A DNA stretch of 64,000 nucleotides from positions 21 through 64,020 of the forward strand of contig NZ_NEWD01000041.1 of NCBI RefSeq assembly GCF_002234915.1, written 5' to 3'. Position 1 is the first letter of the stretch. The number at the start of each line of letters is the position of its first letter. A program made the translations under genes and the position numbers. The notes beneath the pieces are model-generated. The model was not told the origin of the DNA. It searched no databases and worked only from the letters and a program-made list of their open reading frames with translations. This DNA is from Bifidobacterium vansinderenii. Lineage in GTDB: Bacteria > Actinomycetota > Actinomycetes > Actinomycetales > Bifidobacteriaceae. This document shows, one piece after another, positions 51,270 through 59,678 of this stretch.

Positions 51270-52367
51270 TTACCGTTCTTTGAAGTAGGTGAAGAGGTGT
51301 CGTTCTCGGATATGGAGCGTGGCGGCTGTGGTGGCGAGTAGGTAGGCGGTGCTGGTAGTGATGGTGGTTTGTATGGCGTTGAGGGTGATGGTGGTTCGGT
51401 CGGTGGCGTCGATGAGGAGTCTGGCGGCGGTCATGTCGATGGGCAGGCTGATGGCGGTGGCGAGCAGGATGGTGATGCCGGTTTCGATGATGATTTGCGT
51501 GGCGAGTGCGGGTTTGGGGACGCCGCAGTGCAGTGCGGAGGCGATTTCGAGCCGGCGGCCGCGTATGAGCAGGTATCCGATGGCGAGGGCGATGAGCGCA
51601 CCGCAGGCGGGCAGGATGCGTGTGGAGCGTTGCCGGTAGAGGGTTTGTCCGTCGAAGTCGTCGCCTTTGGTGGTGTTGAGCTGGCTGAGGGTGGGTGCGT
51701 CGTCGCCGGTGGTTTTCGCGTTCGGGGTGAGGGTGGACCAGAGGGCGTCGCGGGTCTGGCTGGTTTGCGGCCAGGTCTTGGCCCAGCAGGCGTCGAACGT
51801 GCTGGTGGCGGGTGTTTCCTCCATGAGCGCGTACGCGTATCCGGGGGTGCGTCCGTCGTCGGGGTATTGGTAGACGCCCTTGACGTGTGCGGTGCGCCCG
51901 TCGGCGAGGCCGATCGTGCCGCCGGTGGTGGTGCCGAGCGTTTCGGCGATTTGTTGGGATGCGATCAGTCCGGTCGTGTTCGCGTCCTGTTTGGCGTCGA
52001 GGAGTTTGGCCAGTCCGGGGGTGATCTGGTAGAGGGGCGTGGTGGTGTCGGGCAGGGCCGCGAGGGTGAGCGGGTCCGCCGTGCGGATCGCTCCGGCGGC
52101 CTGGACGCCTGTGAGACTGGTGAGGCGTTCGCAGGATGCCGCGTCGATGCCGTCGGGCGCGTTGAGCACGAGGATGTCGGCCCCGGACTGCCGGTATGCG
52201 CTTGCCTGGTCGAGGATGGCCGAGCCGGCGGCGATGTCCATGACGCCCGTGCCGGCGGCGGTCAGGGCCAGGGCGAGGACGGCCGGGGCGAGGCGGGCGG
52301 CGCCGCTGGTGATGGAACGCCATGCCTCGGAGATGACGGAGGTTGCTTTCATCGTGGTGTGGTTCAT
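51270..52367 (-). CDS. MacB/FtsX-type ABC transporter permease
   Basis: 365 residues; the start overlaps the ATPase stop (ATGA, minus strand). One N-terminal membrane helix (APAVLALALTAAGTGVMDIAAG), a ~200-residue extracytoplasmic domain, then three helices (ILPACGALIALAIGYLLIRG, IIIETGITILLATAISLPI, and one near ITTSTAYLLATTAATLHI) give the 1+3 topology of type VII ABC (MacB, LolC/E) permeases. These transmit force to an external substrate or adaptor. It is the last gene of the operon. The substrate is unknown. Confidence 0.8.
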   Translation of the reverse strand: MNHTTMKATSVISEAWRSITSGAARLAPAVLALALTAAGTGVMDIAAGSAILDQASAYRQSGADILVLNAPDGIDAASCERLTSLTGVQAAGAIRTADPLTLAALPDTTTPLYQITPGLAKLLDAKQDANTTGLIASQQIAETLGTTTGGTIGLADGRTAHVKGVYQYPDDGRTPGYAYALMEETPATSTFDACWAKTWPQTSQTRDALWSTLTPNAKTTGDDAPTLSQLNTTKGDDFDGQTLYRQRSTRILPACGALIALAIGYLLIRGRRLEIASALHCGVPKPALATQIIIETGITILLATAISLPIDMTAARLLIDATDRTTITLNAIQTTITTSTAYLLATTAATLHIRERHLFTYFKER

Positions 52368-52966
52368 TGGTAGTTCTTCAGGTCGATGATGTCGGTGCAT
52401 GCGTCGCGCGTGTTCGGGTCGTGGGTGGAGACCACGACGATCGTGTCGTTGCGGGCGATGCGGGAGAGTGATTCGCTGACCGTGGCCGCGGTGTGCATGT
52501 CGAGCTGGGCGGTGGGTTCGTCCACGAGCATGAGCGAGGGTTGGGCGGCGAACGCGCGGGCGAGCATGAGGCGCTGGGCCTCGCCGCCGGACAGTTCCGC
52601 GAACCTGCGGTCGGCGACCCGTGTCAGGTTGAACCGGTCCATGAGCGTGCGCGCCTGTTCCTCGGCCTCGCGGCGCGGGAGCCCCCGGGCGAGCAGGGGC
52701 AGGCTGACGTGGTCGATCGCGGTACGCTGGGCCACGCCGTGCGGGTTCTGGAAGATCCAGCGCATCGAGTCGATGCCCTGACGGGCCACCCGGCCTTCGG
52801 CGGGCGTGGTCCAGCCGGCGATGATGCCGAGCAGCGTGGACTTGCCCGCGCCGCTCGGCCCGGTCAACGCGTACACGTGTCCGGGCATGAGGCTTGCGGT
52901 CAGATCGTGGAACAGGAGCGGGCCGTCGGCGTACCGGTGGCCGACGTGGCCGAGGTCAACGCGCAT
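52364..52966 (-). CDS. ABC transporter ATP-binding protein (LolD/MacB-type)
   Basis: 200 residues, a single compact nucleotide-binding domain. Walker A is TGPSGAGKSTLLGIIAG, then Q-loop WIFQNPHGVAQRTAIDHVSLPLL, signature AELSGGEAQRLMLARAF, Walker B LMLVDEPTAQLD and H-loop VVVSTHDPN. It overlaps the adaptor gene by 11 bp upstream and the permease by 4 bp downstream, so all are co-translated. Confidence 0.92.
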   Translation of the reverse strand: MRVDLGHVGHRYADGPLLFHDLTASLMPGHVYALTGPSGAGKSTLLGIIAGWTTPAEGRVARQGIDSMRWIFQNPHGVAQRTAIDHVSLPLLARGLPRREAEEQARTLMDRFNLTRVADRRFAELSGGEAQRLMLARAFAAQPSLMLVDEPTAQLDMHTAATVSESLSRIARNDTIVVVSTHDPNTRDACTDIIDLKNYQ

Positions 52967-54056
52967 CGCACGCCGCCTGTCCCGGATCGGCCTTGATGCG
53001 CGCGGGCGCCTTGCCGTCGATCGTGACCAGCGTGCGGCCCAACGAGCTGCCGGCCACGTGCGCCTTGACGCTCGTGCCGTCGGTCGCCACCACGCACCCG
53101 TCGCTGCCCTTGAGCCCGGTGAGCGCGGCCGCGGGCACCGAATACACGCCGATCGGCTCCTTGAGCTTGTAGGTCACGGTCACGCTCGTGACGTCCTCGC
53201 CGTCCTTGCGCGCGCCCGTGTACGTGGACCATCCGGCCATCGCCTGCAACGCGGCCGTGTCCGACACGATGCCGTCGTCGCCGATGGGATAGTCCCGGCC
53301 GTTGATCTCGACCACGCGATCGCCTTGGATGCGGCCGTCCGGCAGGGACGCGGCCTTGACCGACGCGACCCCGGCCAGGCTGCGGAACGCGGGCGAATCC
53401 GTCGAATCGCCGGTCACGGTCGAACCCAGCGACGCCGCGCACGACACGCTCATCGCCTGTGCGGGCAGCCACACCGCCAACGCGCGGGAGAACGCGCCCT
53501 GCTGGACCCTGGCCGTCGCCGCGGCCGTGCCGGCGTTCGTCGCGTACAGGCGCCGCCACGCGTCCCACGTGGCCCAGTCGAACACGCCCGACCGGGAGCC
53601 CCCGTAGCCGAGCGCGGCCAGCTCGTCCTGCAACGCCGTCACGTCGTCGCCCTTGTCCCCGTACGCCAGATCACGATACAAGGGCGTGTCCGTGTGCAGA
53701 CTCACCAGAGGAGTGCCGTCCACGTCGTACTCGTGCGAGCCCGAACGCACCACGCCGTCCGCGGGACACGACGCGAACGTGACCCTGCCTGACACCGGGA
53801 ACGCGACCCCGCCGGCCGGCGATGCCGTCACGTCCACGTTCAGGGAACGCGCGTCGTCGAAATCCTCCGACCCCAACGCGAGACTCCCCGCATCCGGGGA
53901 AGCCGACAGGGACGGCGGCGTCGCCATCCGTTCCAACCCCACGGCCAATCCCATGCCGGCCGCCAGACACGCGACCATGCACGTCGCCACGAACCCCACG
54001 CCGTTTACCCGACGACGCGTGCGGGCACCGTTCTTTCCCGATCGAAACACGAGCAT
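52956..54056 (-). CDS. membrane-anchored efflux adaptor with peptidoglycan-binding domain
   Basis: 366 residues. The ATG at 54056 is preceded by GAGAGGGGG. One N-terminal signal-anchor helix (GVGFVATCMVACLAAGMGLAVGL) is followed by an extracellular region with a PG_binding_1-like module in the middle (LAYGDKGDDVTALQDELAALGYGG...FDWATWDAWRRLY). C-terminal beta segments such as VTVTYKLKEPIGVYSVPAAALTGL and CVVATDGTSVKAHV resemble HlyD/MacA adaptors. It would tie the ABC permease to the cell wall in a monoderm. It carries four cysteines after the anchor. The assignment rests on domain order and operon context. Confidence 0.72.
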   Translation of the reverse strand: MLVFRSGKNGARTRRRVNGVGFVATCMVACLAAGMGLAVGLERMATPPSLSASPDAGSLALGSEDFDDARSLNVDVTASPAGGVAFPVSGRVTFASCPADGVVRSGSHEYDVDGTPLVSLHTDTPLYRDLAYGDKGDDVTALQDELAALGYGGSRSGVFDWATWDAWRRLYATNAGTAAATARVQQGAFSRALAVWLPAQAMSVSCAASLGSTVTGDSTDSPAFRSLAGVASVKAASLPDGRIQGDRVVEINGRDYPIGDDGIVSDTAALQAMAGWSTYTGARKDGEDVTSVTVTYKLKEPIGVYSVPAAALTGLKGSDGCVVATDGTSVKAHVAGSSLGRTLVTIDGKAPARIKADPGQAACDAR

Positions 54057-54066
54057 CACCCCCTCT

Positions 54067-54708
54067 CTACTTGCTCGGATTCGCCAGGCACTGGGAGAAC
54101 GCATCCGACGACGTGTCCAGCTTCGACGACCCCTCGGGCTTGCCCATCTCGGTCAGGTAATCCTGCTTCGTGAACGAGTCCGGCACCAGCTTGCGTCGCT
54201 TCAGGCAACCCACGACCAGTTCGATCTCGTCCGCGTTCGACGGGTTCTGCACCATACGCTCGTACAGGTCGCGGATCTGCAGGTTCGTGCCCTTCGCGCA
54301 CGCCATGCTGTCCTCGTTCGCCTTGGCTGAATCATAGTTGTCGTCCGTGTTCATGTGTTCCTGCATCAACCCGGTGGACTGGTCCGTGTCAAACTCCACG
54401 TCATCGCCCTTGGCGGCCATGCACTCCTGGTACTTCTCGTTCGCCTCCCGGTAATCCGACTCGCTGATCTTGCCCGCCTTGACCGCGCGCTCCAGCACAC
54501 CGCGCTCGAAATCGCTCGACGCCGACTGCAACGCCTGCTTCAACTCCGCCTCATACGACGACGATTCGGAAGACGACGAAGACGAGGAGGAAGCCCCGTC
54601 CGACGCGCCGGCATTCCCGGAACCCGGCATCGAACACGCCCCCAAACCCAACACCACCGACAACACGCCGGCAGTCGCGACCACGCGCAGCATCCGCTTC
54701 AACAGCAT
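54067..54708 (-). CDS. Cys-containing lipoprotein of unknown function, first gene of the export operon
   Basis: 213 residues; AAGGAG lies 10 nt before the ATG. A lipoprotein signal is present with lipobox LGLGAC (Cys25), then a polySer linker and a mainly helical domain. Four further cysteines occur as paired motifs (YQECMAAKG, SMACAKG, VVGCLKRR, FSQCLANP), probably two disulfides. I recognise no named family, though similar Cys-helix lipoproteins occur beside ABC/two-component genes in Actinobacteria. It lies 11 bp upstream of the adaptor and faces away from the response-regulator gene. A sensor, receptor or immunity role is possible. Confidence 0.7.
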   Translation of the reverse strand: MLLKRMLRVVATAGVLSVVLGLGACSMPGSGNAGASDGASSSSSSSSESSSYEAELKQALQSASSDFERGVLERAVKAGKISESDYREANEKYQECMAAKGDDVEFDTDQSTGLMQEHMNTDDNYDSAKANEDSMACAKGTNLQIRDLYERMVQNPSNADEIELVVGCLKRRKLVPDSFTKQDYLTEMGKPEGSSKLDTSSDAFSQCLANPSK

Positions 54709-54882
54709 GATGATGTGCTCCTTTCGTGTGAACATTGACTGTGACGGGAACACACCGTAAAAGACGGTTCGATGGGTTTGGGCGGTTTCGACCCGCTTCC
54801 GACCGTTTTTGACCGATTTCCGACCTCGTTCGCCACGGCCGATATGATGTGCCGCAGTCAATCAACCGGAAAGGAGACGCCG

Positions 54883-55539
54883 ATGCGCGTGCTGGTCGTC
54901 GAAGACAACGTGAACCTCGCCGATGTGGTCGGCATGGGGTTGCGTATGAAGGGCTTCGACACGACGGTCGTCTACGACGGACGAGACGCGATCGACGAAC
55001 TGGACGGAAGCCAGTGGGACCTGCTGATCCTCGACCGCGATTTGCCCGGCGTGCATGGCGACGAGATCTGCCGACGGCTGCGGGCGCGACGCGATCCTGT
55101 TCACATCCTCATGCTCACCGCCGCCTCCCGCACCGACGACATCGTGCAGGGACTGGGACTCGGCGCGGATGATTACCTGACCAAGCCGTTCGCGTACGCG
55201 GAGCTGCTCGCCCGTGTCGAAGCAGTCCAGCGGCGGCTTGGCCTGGCCGATACCGGACTGTTCGTGCGAGGCGGGTTCCGGGCCGATTTCCGCACCGGTG
55301 ACATCAGCATGAACGGCGAGCCATTGCGCTTCGGCCAACGCGAGCTCGCCGTGCTGCGCATGCTGGTGGAGGCGCATGGTGCAGTGGTGGGTGTCGATCG
55401 GTTATACGACGAGGTCTGGAAAGACGATCACGCACGTACGAAAAACATTGTCAAAAGCACCGTGTACACGCTGCGCTCCAAGATCGGCGACCTGGACATC
55501 ATCGAGACCATACCCGGACAGGGATACCGCATATCATGA
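54883..55539 (+). CDS. OmpR-family response regulator of the export cluster
   Basis: 218 residues. AAAGGAG precedes the ATG at 54883. The receiver domain has VVEDNVNLAD, phospho-Asp51 (LLILDRDLPG), MLTAASR and YLTKPFAYAEL. The winged-helix domain has LRFGQRELAVLRMLVEAHGAVVGVDRLYDEVW and KNIVKSTVYTLRSKIG, ending IPGQGYRIS. It overlaps the kinase gene by ATGA. The 170-bp divergent region before the lipoprotein operon makes that operon the natural target. Confidence 0.92.
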   Translation: MRVLVVEDNVNLADVVGMGLRMKGFDTTVVYDGRDAIDELDGSQWDLLILDRDLPGVHGDEICRRLRARRDPVHILMLTAASRTDDIVQGLGLGADDYLTKPFAYAELLARVEAVQRRLGLADTGLFVRGGFRADFRTGDISMNGEPLRFGQRELAVLRMLVEAHGAVVGVDRLYDEVWKDDHARTKNIVKSTVYTLRSKIGDLDIIETIPGQGYRIS

Positions 55540-56804
55540 ACCAACAGCACACCACACGCGAGCCACGTCCGCGCATTCTTCGCCCATCGCAATGGTCGAC
55601 GCGAGGCCGTCTGACCGCCACGATCGTCATCGCGTTCCTGCTGCTGACGACCGCCGTCACCGCCGGCACGTTCCTCATCGTGAACCGGCAACTGTCCACC
55701 GTAACGGTCGGCGGCATCGACACGAGCACGGACTCCGAAAGCGCGGACCAGTCGCTCCGTCAACCATCGTCAAACGCTCCCGACGGCGACGATTCCGGCT
55801 ACACGTCCATCCGCGTCAATGAGGACAGGGAAGACGGACTGTCGCTCAAGGCGACGGCGGGCGATGCCCGTACACGCGATCTCGTGCTCGCCGCCGCCGT
55901 CGCGCCGATCCTCGTGTTCGGCGCGCTGGCGGCCATCCTCACATGGACCATCGCCACCAACAGTCAGAAACGCATCAACATGGTGGCTAGGCAGATCACG
56001 ACCGCGGACGGGCCGCTGTCCATACGCCATGCCGTCAGCATCCCGGAACGCAACGACGAGGCCACGACCATCGCCAACGCCTACAACGTCATGCTCCGCG
56101 ACCTGAACGACTCCATCGAGCGGGAGAAACAGTTCATCGCCAACGCATCCCACGAACTGAAAAACCCGCTCGCCGCCACCTCGGCCGCCCTCGAAATCCC
56201 ACTCGACGCGGGATTGTTCGACGACTTAACTCGACCATTCGTGCAGAAAGCGATCGAAGCCAATCGTAGCGGCTCGGCGCTTGTGCTCCGCTTGCTTGAA
56301 CTCGCCAGCATCCAACATCTCGACAGTGCAGACTTTACCGACGTTGACCTTGCCGAGATCGTCGCCAATGTTCTTGACGCGGAACATGATGTTATTGGTG
56401 AATTCACGATAACGACGTCTCTTATACCTGTGACACTACGGGCAGATCATACGCTCGTTCATCGGCTGGTTGAGAACCTTATTCTTAACGCTGCGCAACA
56501 TAACATTTCTGGTGGCAGCATTGACATCGTCACTGGAATGGAGCATGACGACACCGGAGCCAGCTATGCAATACTTGCGGTCACCAATACTGGCAAAGAT
56601 CTCACCAAGATCGATTTGACGGAACTACTCGCTCCGTTCAACCGCGGTCCCAACAGTAGAATCAACAACAAGTATGAGACTCCCAATCACGGGCTCGGTC
56701 TATCCATATGCGATGAGATAGTTCGTCTCCACCACGGCACCATGAATCTAAAAGCCAACCCACAAGGAGGGCTGATGGTCAACGTACATTTGCCTGACCG
56801 CTAA
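55536..56804 (+). CDS. sensor histidine kinase of the export cluster
   Basis: 422 residues. It has an N-terminal membrane helix (ATIVIAFLLLTTAVTAGTFLIV), a ~70-residue external loop, a second helix (LVLAAAVAPILVFGALAAILTWTI), a HAMP-like linker, HisKA (FIANASHELKNPLAATSAALEI, His206) and HATPase_c (HRLVENLILNAAQHN, NHGLGLSICDEIVRLHHG). From about base 56225 (residue ~230) to the end the GC content falls to about 48%, against above 60% before, with many A/T-ending codons. The frame is intact, so it looks like a recombinant gene with an acquired ATPase half. Confidence 0.9.
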   Translation: MNQQHTTREPRPRILRPSQWSTRGRLTATIVIAFLLLTTAVTAGTFLIVNRQLSTVTVGGIDTSTDSESADQSLRQPSSNAPDGDDSGYTSIRVNEDREDGLSLKATAGDARTRDLVLAAAVAPILVFGALAAILTWTIATNSQKRINMVARQITTADGPLSIRHAVSIPERNDEATTIANAYNVMLRDLNDSIEREKQFIANASHELKNPLAATSAALEIPLDAGLFDDLTRPFVQKAIEANRSGSALVLRLLELASIQHLDSADFTDVDLAEIVANVLDAEHDVIGEFTITTSLIPVTLRADHTLVHRLVENLILNAAQHNISGGSIDIVTGMEHDDTGASYAILAVTNTGKDLTKIDLTELLAPFNRGPNSRINNKYETPNHGLGLSICDEIVRLHHGTMNLKANPQGGLMVNVHLPDR

Positions 56805-56879
56805 ACAGACAATCCGCGCTCGCAGGCTGCGAGTCTGGTTATGATGTTCGGCATTGTCGATCATCGAAAGGAGAAGCGC

Positions 56880-57287
56880 ATGGCTATCACGTTCACCGAG
56901 GAGAGGACGTTCACTCAGGATCAGGCGCAGCAGCTGTTTCGTTCGGTCGGCTGGGTGTCGGGCGAATATCCGGAGCGGTTGCATAAGGCGCTGATGGGCT
57001 CGTCCACCGTCATCTCCGCCTGGGATGGGGATCGGCTGGTCGGTCTCGTGCGTGCGCTGGACGACGGTTCGATGCTCGCCTACGTGCATTACGTGCTGGT
57101 TGATCCGGAGTATCAGGGCAACGGTATTGCCGGCCATATGATCGAAATGATCAAAGACAAGTACCGCGACTACTTCTACATCGAAGTCATGCCTGAGGAG
57201 AGCAAGAACGCGTCCTTCTACGAGGGTCACGGTTTCCACGTCATGGACGATGGTGTGGCAATGCAGATCGTGAACCCGAATTGGTGA
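56880..57287 (+). CDS. GNAT-family N-acetyltransferase
   Basis: 135 residues; the ATG follows AAAGGAGAA. The acetyl-CoA-binding motif A is YVLVDPEYQGNGIAGHMIEMIKDKY, with a preceding ISAWDGDRLVGLVRALDDGSMLAYVH strand pair and a C-terminal NASFYEGHGFHVMDDGVAMQI typical of small GNAT enzymes. The substrate is unknown. A TATGAT box at the upstream in-frame ATG region (56841) may be its promoter. Confidence 0.88.
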   Translation: MAITFTEERTFTQDQAQQLFRSVGWVSGEYPERLHKALMGSSTVISAWDGDRLVGLVRALDDGSMLAYVHYVLVDPEYQGNGIAGHMIEMIKDKYRDYFYIEVMPEESKNASFYEGHGFHVMDDGVAMQIVNPNW

Positions 57288-57312
57288 ATGGTTCCTGTCC
57301 CTCGCTGATATG

Positions 57313-57942
57313 TCATCGGGTGACGGTCCTGCTCTTGGCCCGTGCCTGATGCTCGTAATGGTCGACGAGCGGGAGGAACAGTTCGTCTACCGTGGCGATG
57401 ATGTCCGCTTCGGACAGTGGGCGCATGTCGCGCAGGATGATCGCGCGGCCGAGTTCTCCGGGCATGCGCAGCAGCGATTCCGGCAGTTCGCAGGTGATGT
57501 CGCCGCGCGCCCGCGCGTTGTCGATGGCCATCATGATGCTGGGCTGGTCGCTGATCATCGTGCGTTCGTACAGTTCGTGCGCGCTCACGCCGAGCCAGCT
57601 GGCGTAGACACCGAACTTGGCCAGCGCCATCACCGCGTCGGACTGTTTGCGATTGAGTTGCAGGAGGACGGAGATGACGTCGCCTCTGAGTGTGCCGGTA
57701 TTAGGCCGTTCTATGACGGCGTGGATGCGATGTTGTTTCATGGCGGCCACGAACAGTTCCGTACGATTCGACCATCGTCGGTAGAGCACCGGTTTGCTGG
57801 TATGAGCTCTGGCGGCCACGTTGTCGAAGGTGAACTCCTCGGCGCTGCACGTGGACAGCTGCTCCCAAGCGGCCTCCAGAATGGCCGTTTCCAAGGCCTT
57901 GCCTCGACGGCGTGTCTGCTTCGGTGTGGCGTGTTCTCCCAT
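57313..57942 (-). CDS. TetR-family transcriptional repressor
   Basis: 209 residues. The ATG at 57942 is preceded by GGAG at 6-nt spacing; upstream ATGs at 57948 and 57954 are alternatives. The N-terminal helix-turn-helix is AILEAAWEQLSTCSAEEFTFDNVAARAHTSKPVLYRRWSNRTELFVAAM. The C-terminal ligand domain is helical (TetR_C-like, PLSEADIIATVDELFLPLVD). It is divergent from a DHA2 efflux gene, and two copies of a 20-bp operator lie in the 151-bp intergenic region. The ligand is probably a pump substrate. Confidence 0.92.
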   Translation of the reverse strand: MGEHATPKQTRRRGKALETAILEAAWEQLSTCSAEEFTFDNVAARAHTSKPVLYRRWSNRTELFVAAMKQHRIHAVIERPNTGTLRGDVISVLLQLNRKQSDAVMALAKFGVYASWLGVSAHELYERTMISDQPSIMMAIDNARARGDITCELPESLLRMPGELGRAIILRDMRPLSEADIIATVDELFLPLVDHYEHQARAKSRTVTR

Positions 57943-58007
57943 GGTCATCTCCATATGCTGCGTGGCATGGGCGCTGTGTCTTGGTGATCGTTCATGCCGT
58001 CGTTTAC

Positions 58008-58079
58008 AAGATACCACGGCGTTTCTTATTCGCGGATATCTATAATCGTGGGTGTTTATAAGAAACTTATTGGTATCTT
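58008..58079. promoter_or_regulatory. divergent TetR/efflux promoter with two operator copies
   Basis: Two 20-bp sites, AAGATAC-N6-GTTTCTT (58008-58027) and its inverse AAGAAAC-N6-GTATCTT (58060-58079), have identical half-sites in mirror orientation, making a 72-bp palindrome centred at 58043.5. A consensus -10 TATAAT lies between them at 58041-58046, so both sites flank the efflux promoter. Confidence 0.75.
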
Positions 58080-58093
58080 AAAGGGATTGGGGC

Positions 58094-59614
58094 ATGAACG
58101 ATACGGATGAGAAAACGAAGAGCCTGAACCGTTCCATGGTCTGCTTGTGCGCGGCCGAACTGGTGATGATGATCAACACCACCGCGTTCAACGTGGCGTT
58201 GCCGAACATCGCCGAGTCGTTCGGGGCGAGCATGGCGGAACAGCAGTGGATCGTCTCCAGCTACAACCTCGTATTCGCGGCCGTGGTGCTGCTGGCCGGA
58301 TTCCTCGGTGACCGACTCGGTCATCTGAAGACCATGATCGTCGGACTGGCCATGTTCGTCATCGCATCAGTTATCGGTCTTGCAGCAGGGAATGTACCGG
58401 TGCTGCTCGTCTCGCGATCGATCATGGGAGCCGGCGCGGGCGTGGTCATTCCGATGGGGCAGGCGCTGCTCGGCATTCTGTTCCGGGACTCCGAATTGTC
58501 TCGCGCCATGACCGCATGGGCGATAGCCGGCACCTTGGGCGTGCCGTTCGGGCCGCTCGTCGGTGGAGCCCTCACCGCGACATTGGGATGGCGCGGCATC
58601 TTCGGATTCGACGGCGTGGTGTTTCTCGCCGTGATCGTGGTCATCCACATGAACGTTTCGCAGGTGAGCGCGTCGCATGAATCCCGGTCGTTGCATATGC
58701 CATGGATGTCGGTGGCGATGATGTTCGCCGGATTCACCCTGTTCTCGGCCGGCCTGGTCAATGCGCAGCATGGTGTGCTGTCCATGGACGCCTGGATTCC
58801 GATGACGGTCGGCGTGGCGCTGATCGTGGGATTCGCGTTGCATGATCGTGCATCCCGCAATCCACTGATGGAGCTTGGACTGATGAAGGATCCGTCGTTC
58901 GCCGCCTGCGCGCCGGCGTTGATGATGCTGAACTTCTCGATGTACGGCATCATCTTCATCATGCCCGCCTACCTGGAGACCGTGTTGCGCCATGACGCGC
59001 TGATCGGAGGAATGCTGCTGATGCCGCTGGTCGTCGCATCCATCGTGGGGGCGCGGATGAACGATTGGATCGTCTCCCGGATCGGCTCGCGCGGCACGAG
59101 TCTGATGGCCTTGGGATGTCTGGCCGTCGGCATGCTGACGATCGGCGTCGCCATGCGATTGCCCGAAGGCATGATGGAGCAGTCGATGGTGATGGTCGGT
59201 CAGATCGTGGCCGGTTTCGGACTGGGCGTAGGCCAGCCGGCAATGCTGACCTGGGCCATGGGAAGGGTGCCTGTCGAACAGTCCGGCGCCGGTTCCAGTC
59301 TGCTGACCGTGTTCCGTCAATTCGGGTCCATCATCGGTGTGGGAATCTTCGGCAGCATACAAAGCGGACTGTATGCGACCGGGTTCCAGAGTCTCGCGCG
59401 GACCGCCGGGCTGTCCTCGCAATCCGCCGGATCCGTGATGCTGGACTTCCAGCAGGCGGCCGGATTCACGGACGCAACGGGCGACGCGATACGGCAGGTG
59501 GCCTCCCACGCCTATGAATCCGCGATGCTCGGCAGCTTCGCCACAGCCGCCGCGATCATCGCCGTCACGCTCGGCGTCGTCGCGCTACTATCCCGTAGGG
59601 TGTCGACGAAGTAA
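58094..59614 (+). CDS. DHA2-family multidrug efflux MFS transporter 2
   Basis: 506 residues with about 14 membrane segments; AAAGGGATTGGGG precedes the ATG. Motif A is LAGFLGDRLGHLKTMIVGL, motif C is WAIAGTLGVPFGPLVGGALTATLGWRGIF, and a late GFGLGVGQPAMLTWAMGRVPVEQSGAGSSLLTVFRQFG follows. It is a separate protein from the pump at 1069 (different signature spacing). Control by the divergent TetR protein is strongly suggested by the flanking operators. Confidence 0.9.
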   Translation: MNDTDEKTKSLNRSMVCLCAAELVMMINTTAFNVALPNIAESFGASMAEQQWIVSSYNLVFAAVVLLAGFLGDRLGHLKTMIVGLAMFVIASVIGLAAGNVPVLLVSRSIMGAGAGVVIPMGQALLGILFRDSELSRAMTAWAIAGTLGVPFGPLVGGALTATLGWRGIFGFDGVVFLAVIVVIHMNVSQVSASHESRSLHMPWMSVAMMFAGFTLFSAGLVNAQHGVLSMDAWIPMTVGVALIVGFALHDRASRNPLMELGLMKDPSFAACAPALMMLNFSMYGIIFIMPAYLETVLRHDALIGGMLLMPLVVASIVGARMNDWIVSRIGSRGTSLMALGCLAVGMLTIGVAMRLPEGMMEQSMVMVGQIVAGFGLGVGQPAMLTWAMGRVPVEQSGAGSSLLTVFRQFGSIIGVGIFGSIQSGLYATGFQSLARTAGLSSQSAGSVMLDFQQAAGFTDATGDAIRQVASHAYESAMLGSFATAAAIIAVTLGVVALLSRRVSTK

Positions 59615-59678
59615 AGGATGCTGGATTGCATCGGTTTATGTCAGCGTTGATTATGACCAATCCGTGATCGGTGGTCGC

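Noticed and set aside
51262-52323. 353-aa Arg/His-rich frame overlapping the MacB-type permease
   Set aside because: Shadow of the GC-rich permease; no motif.
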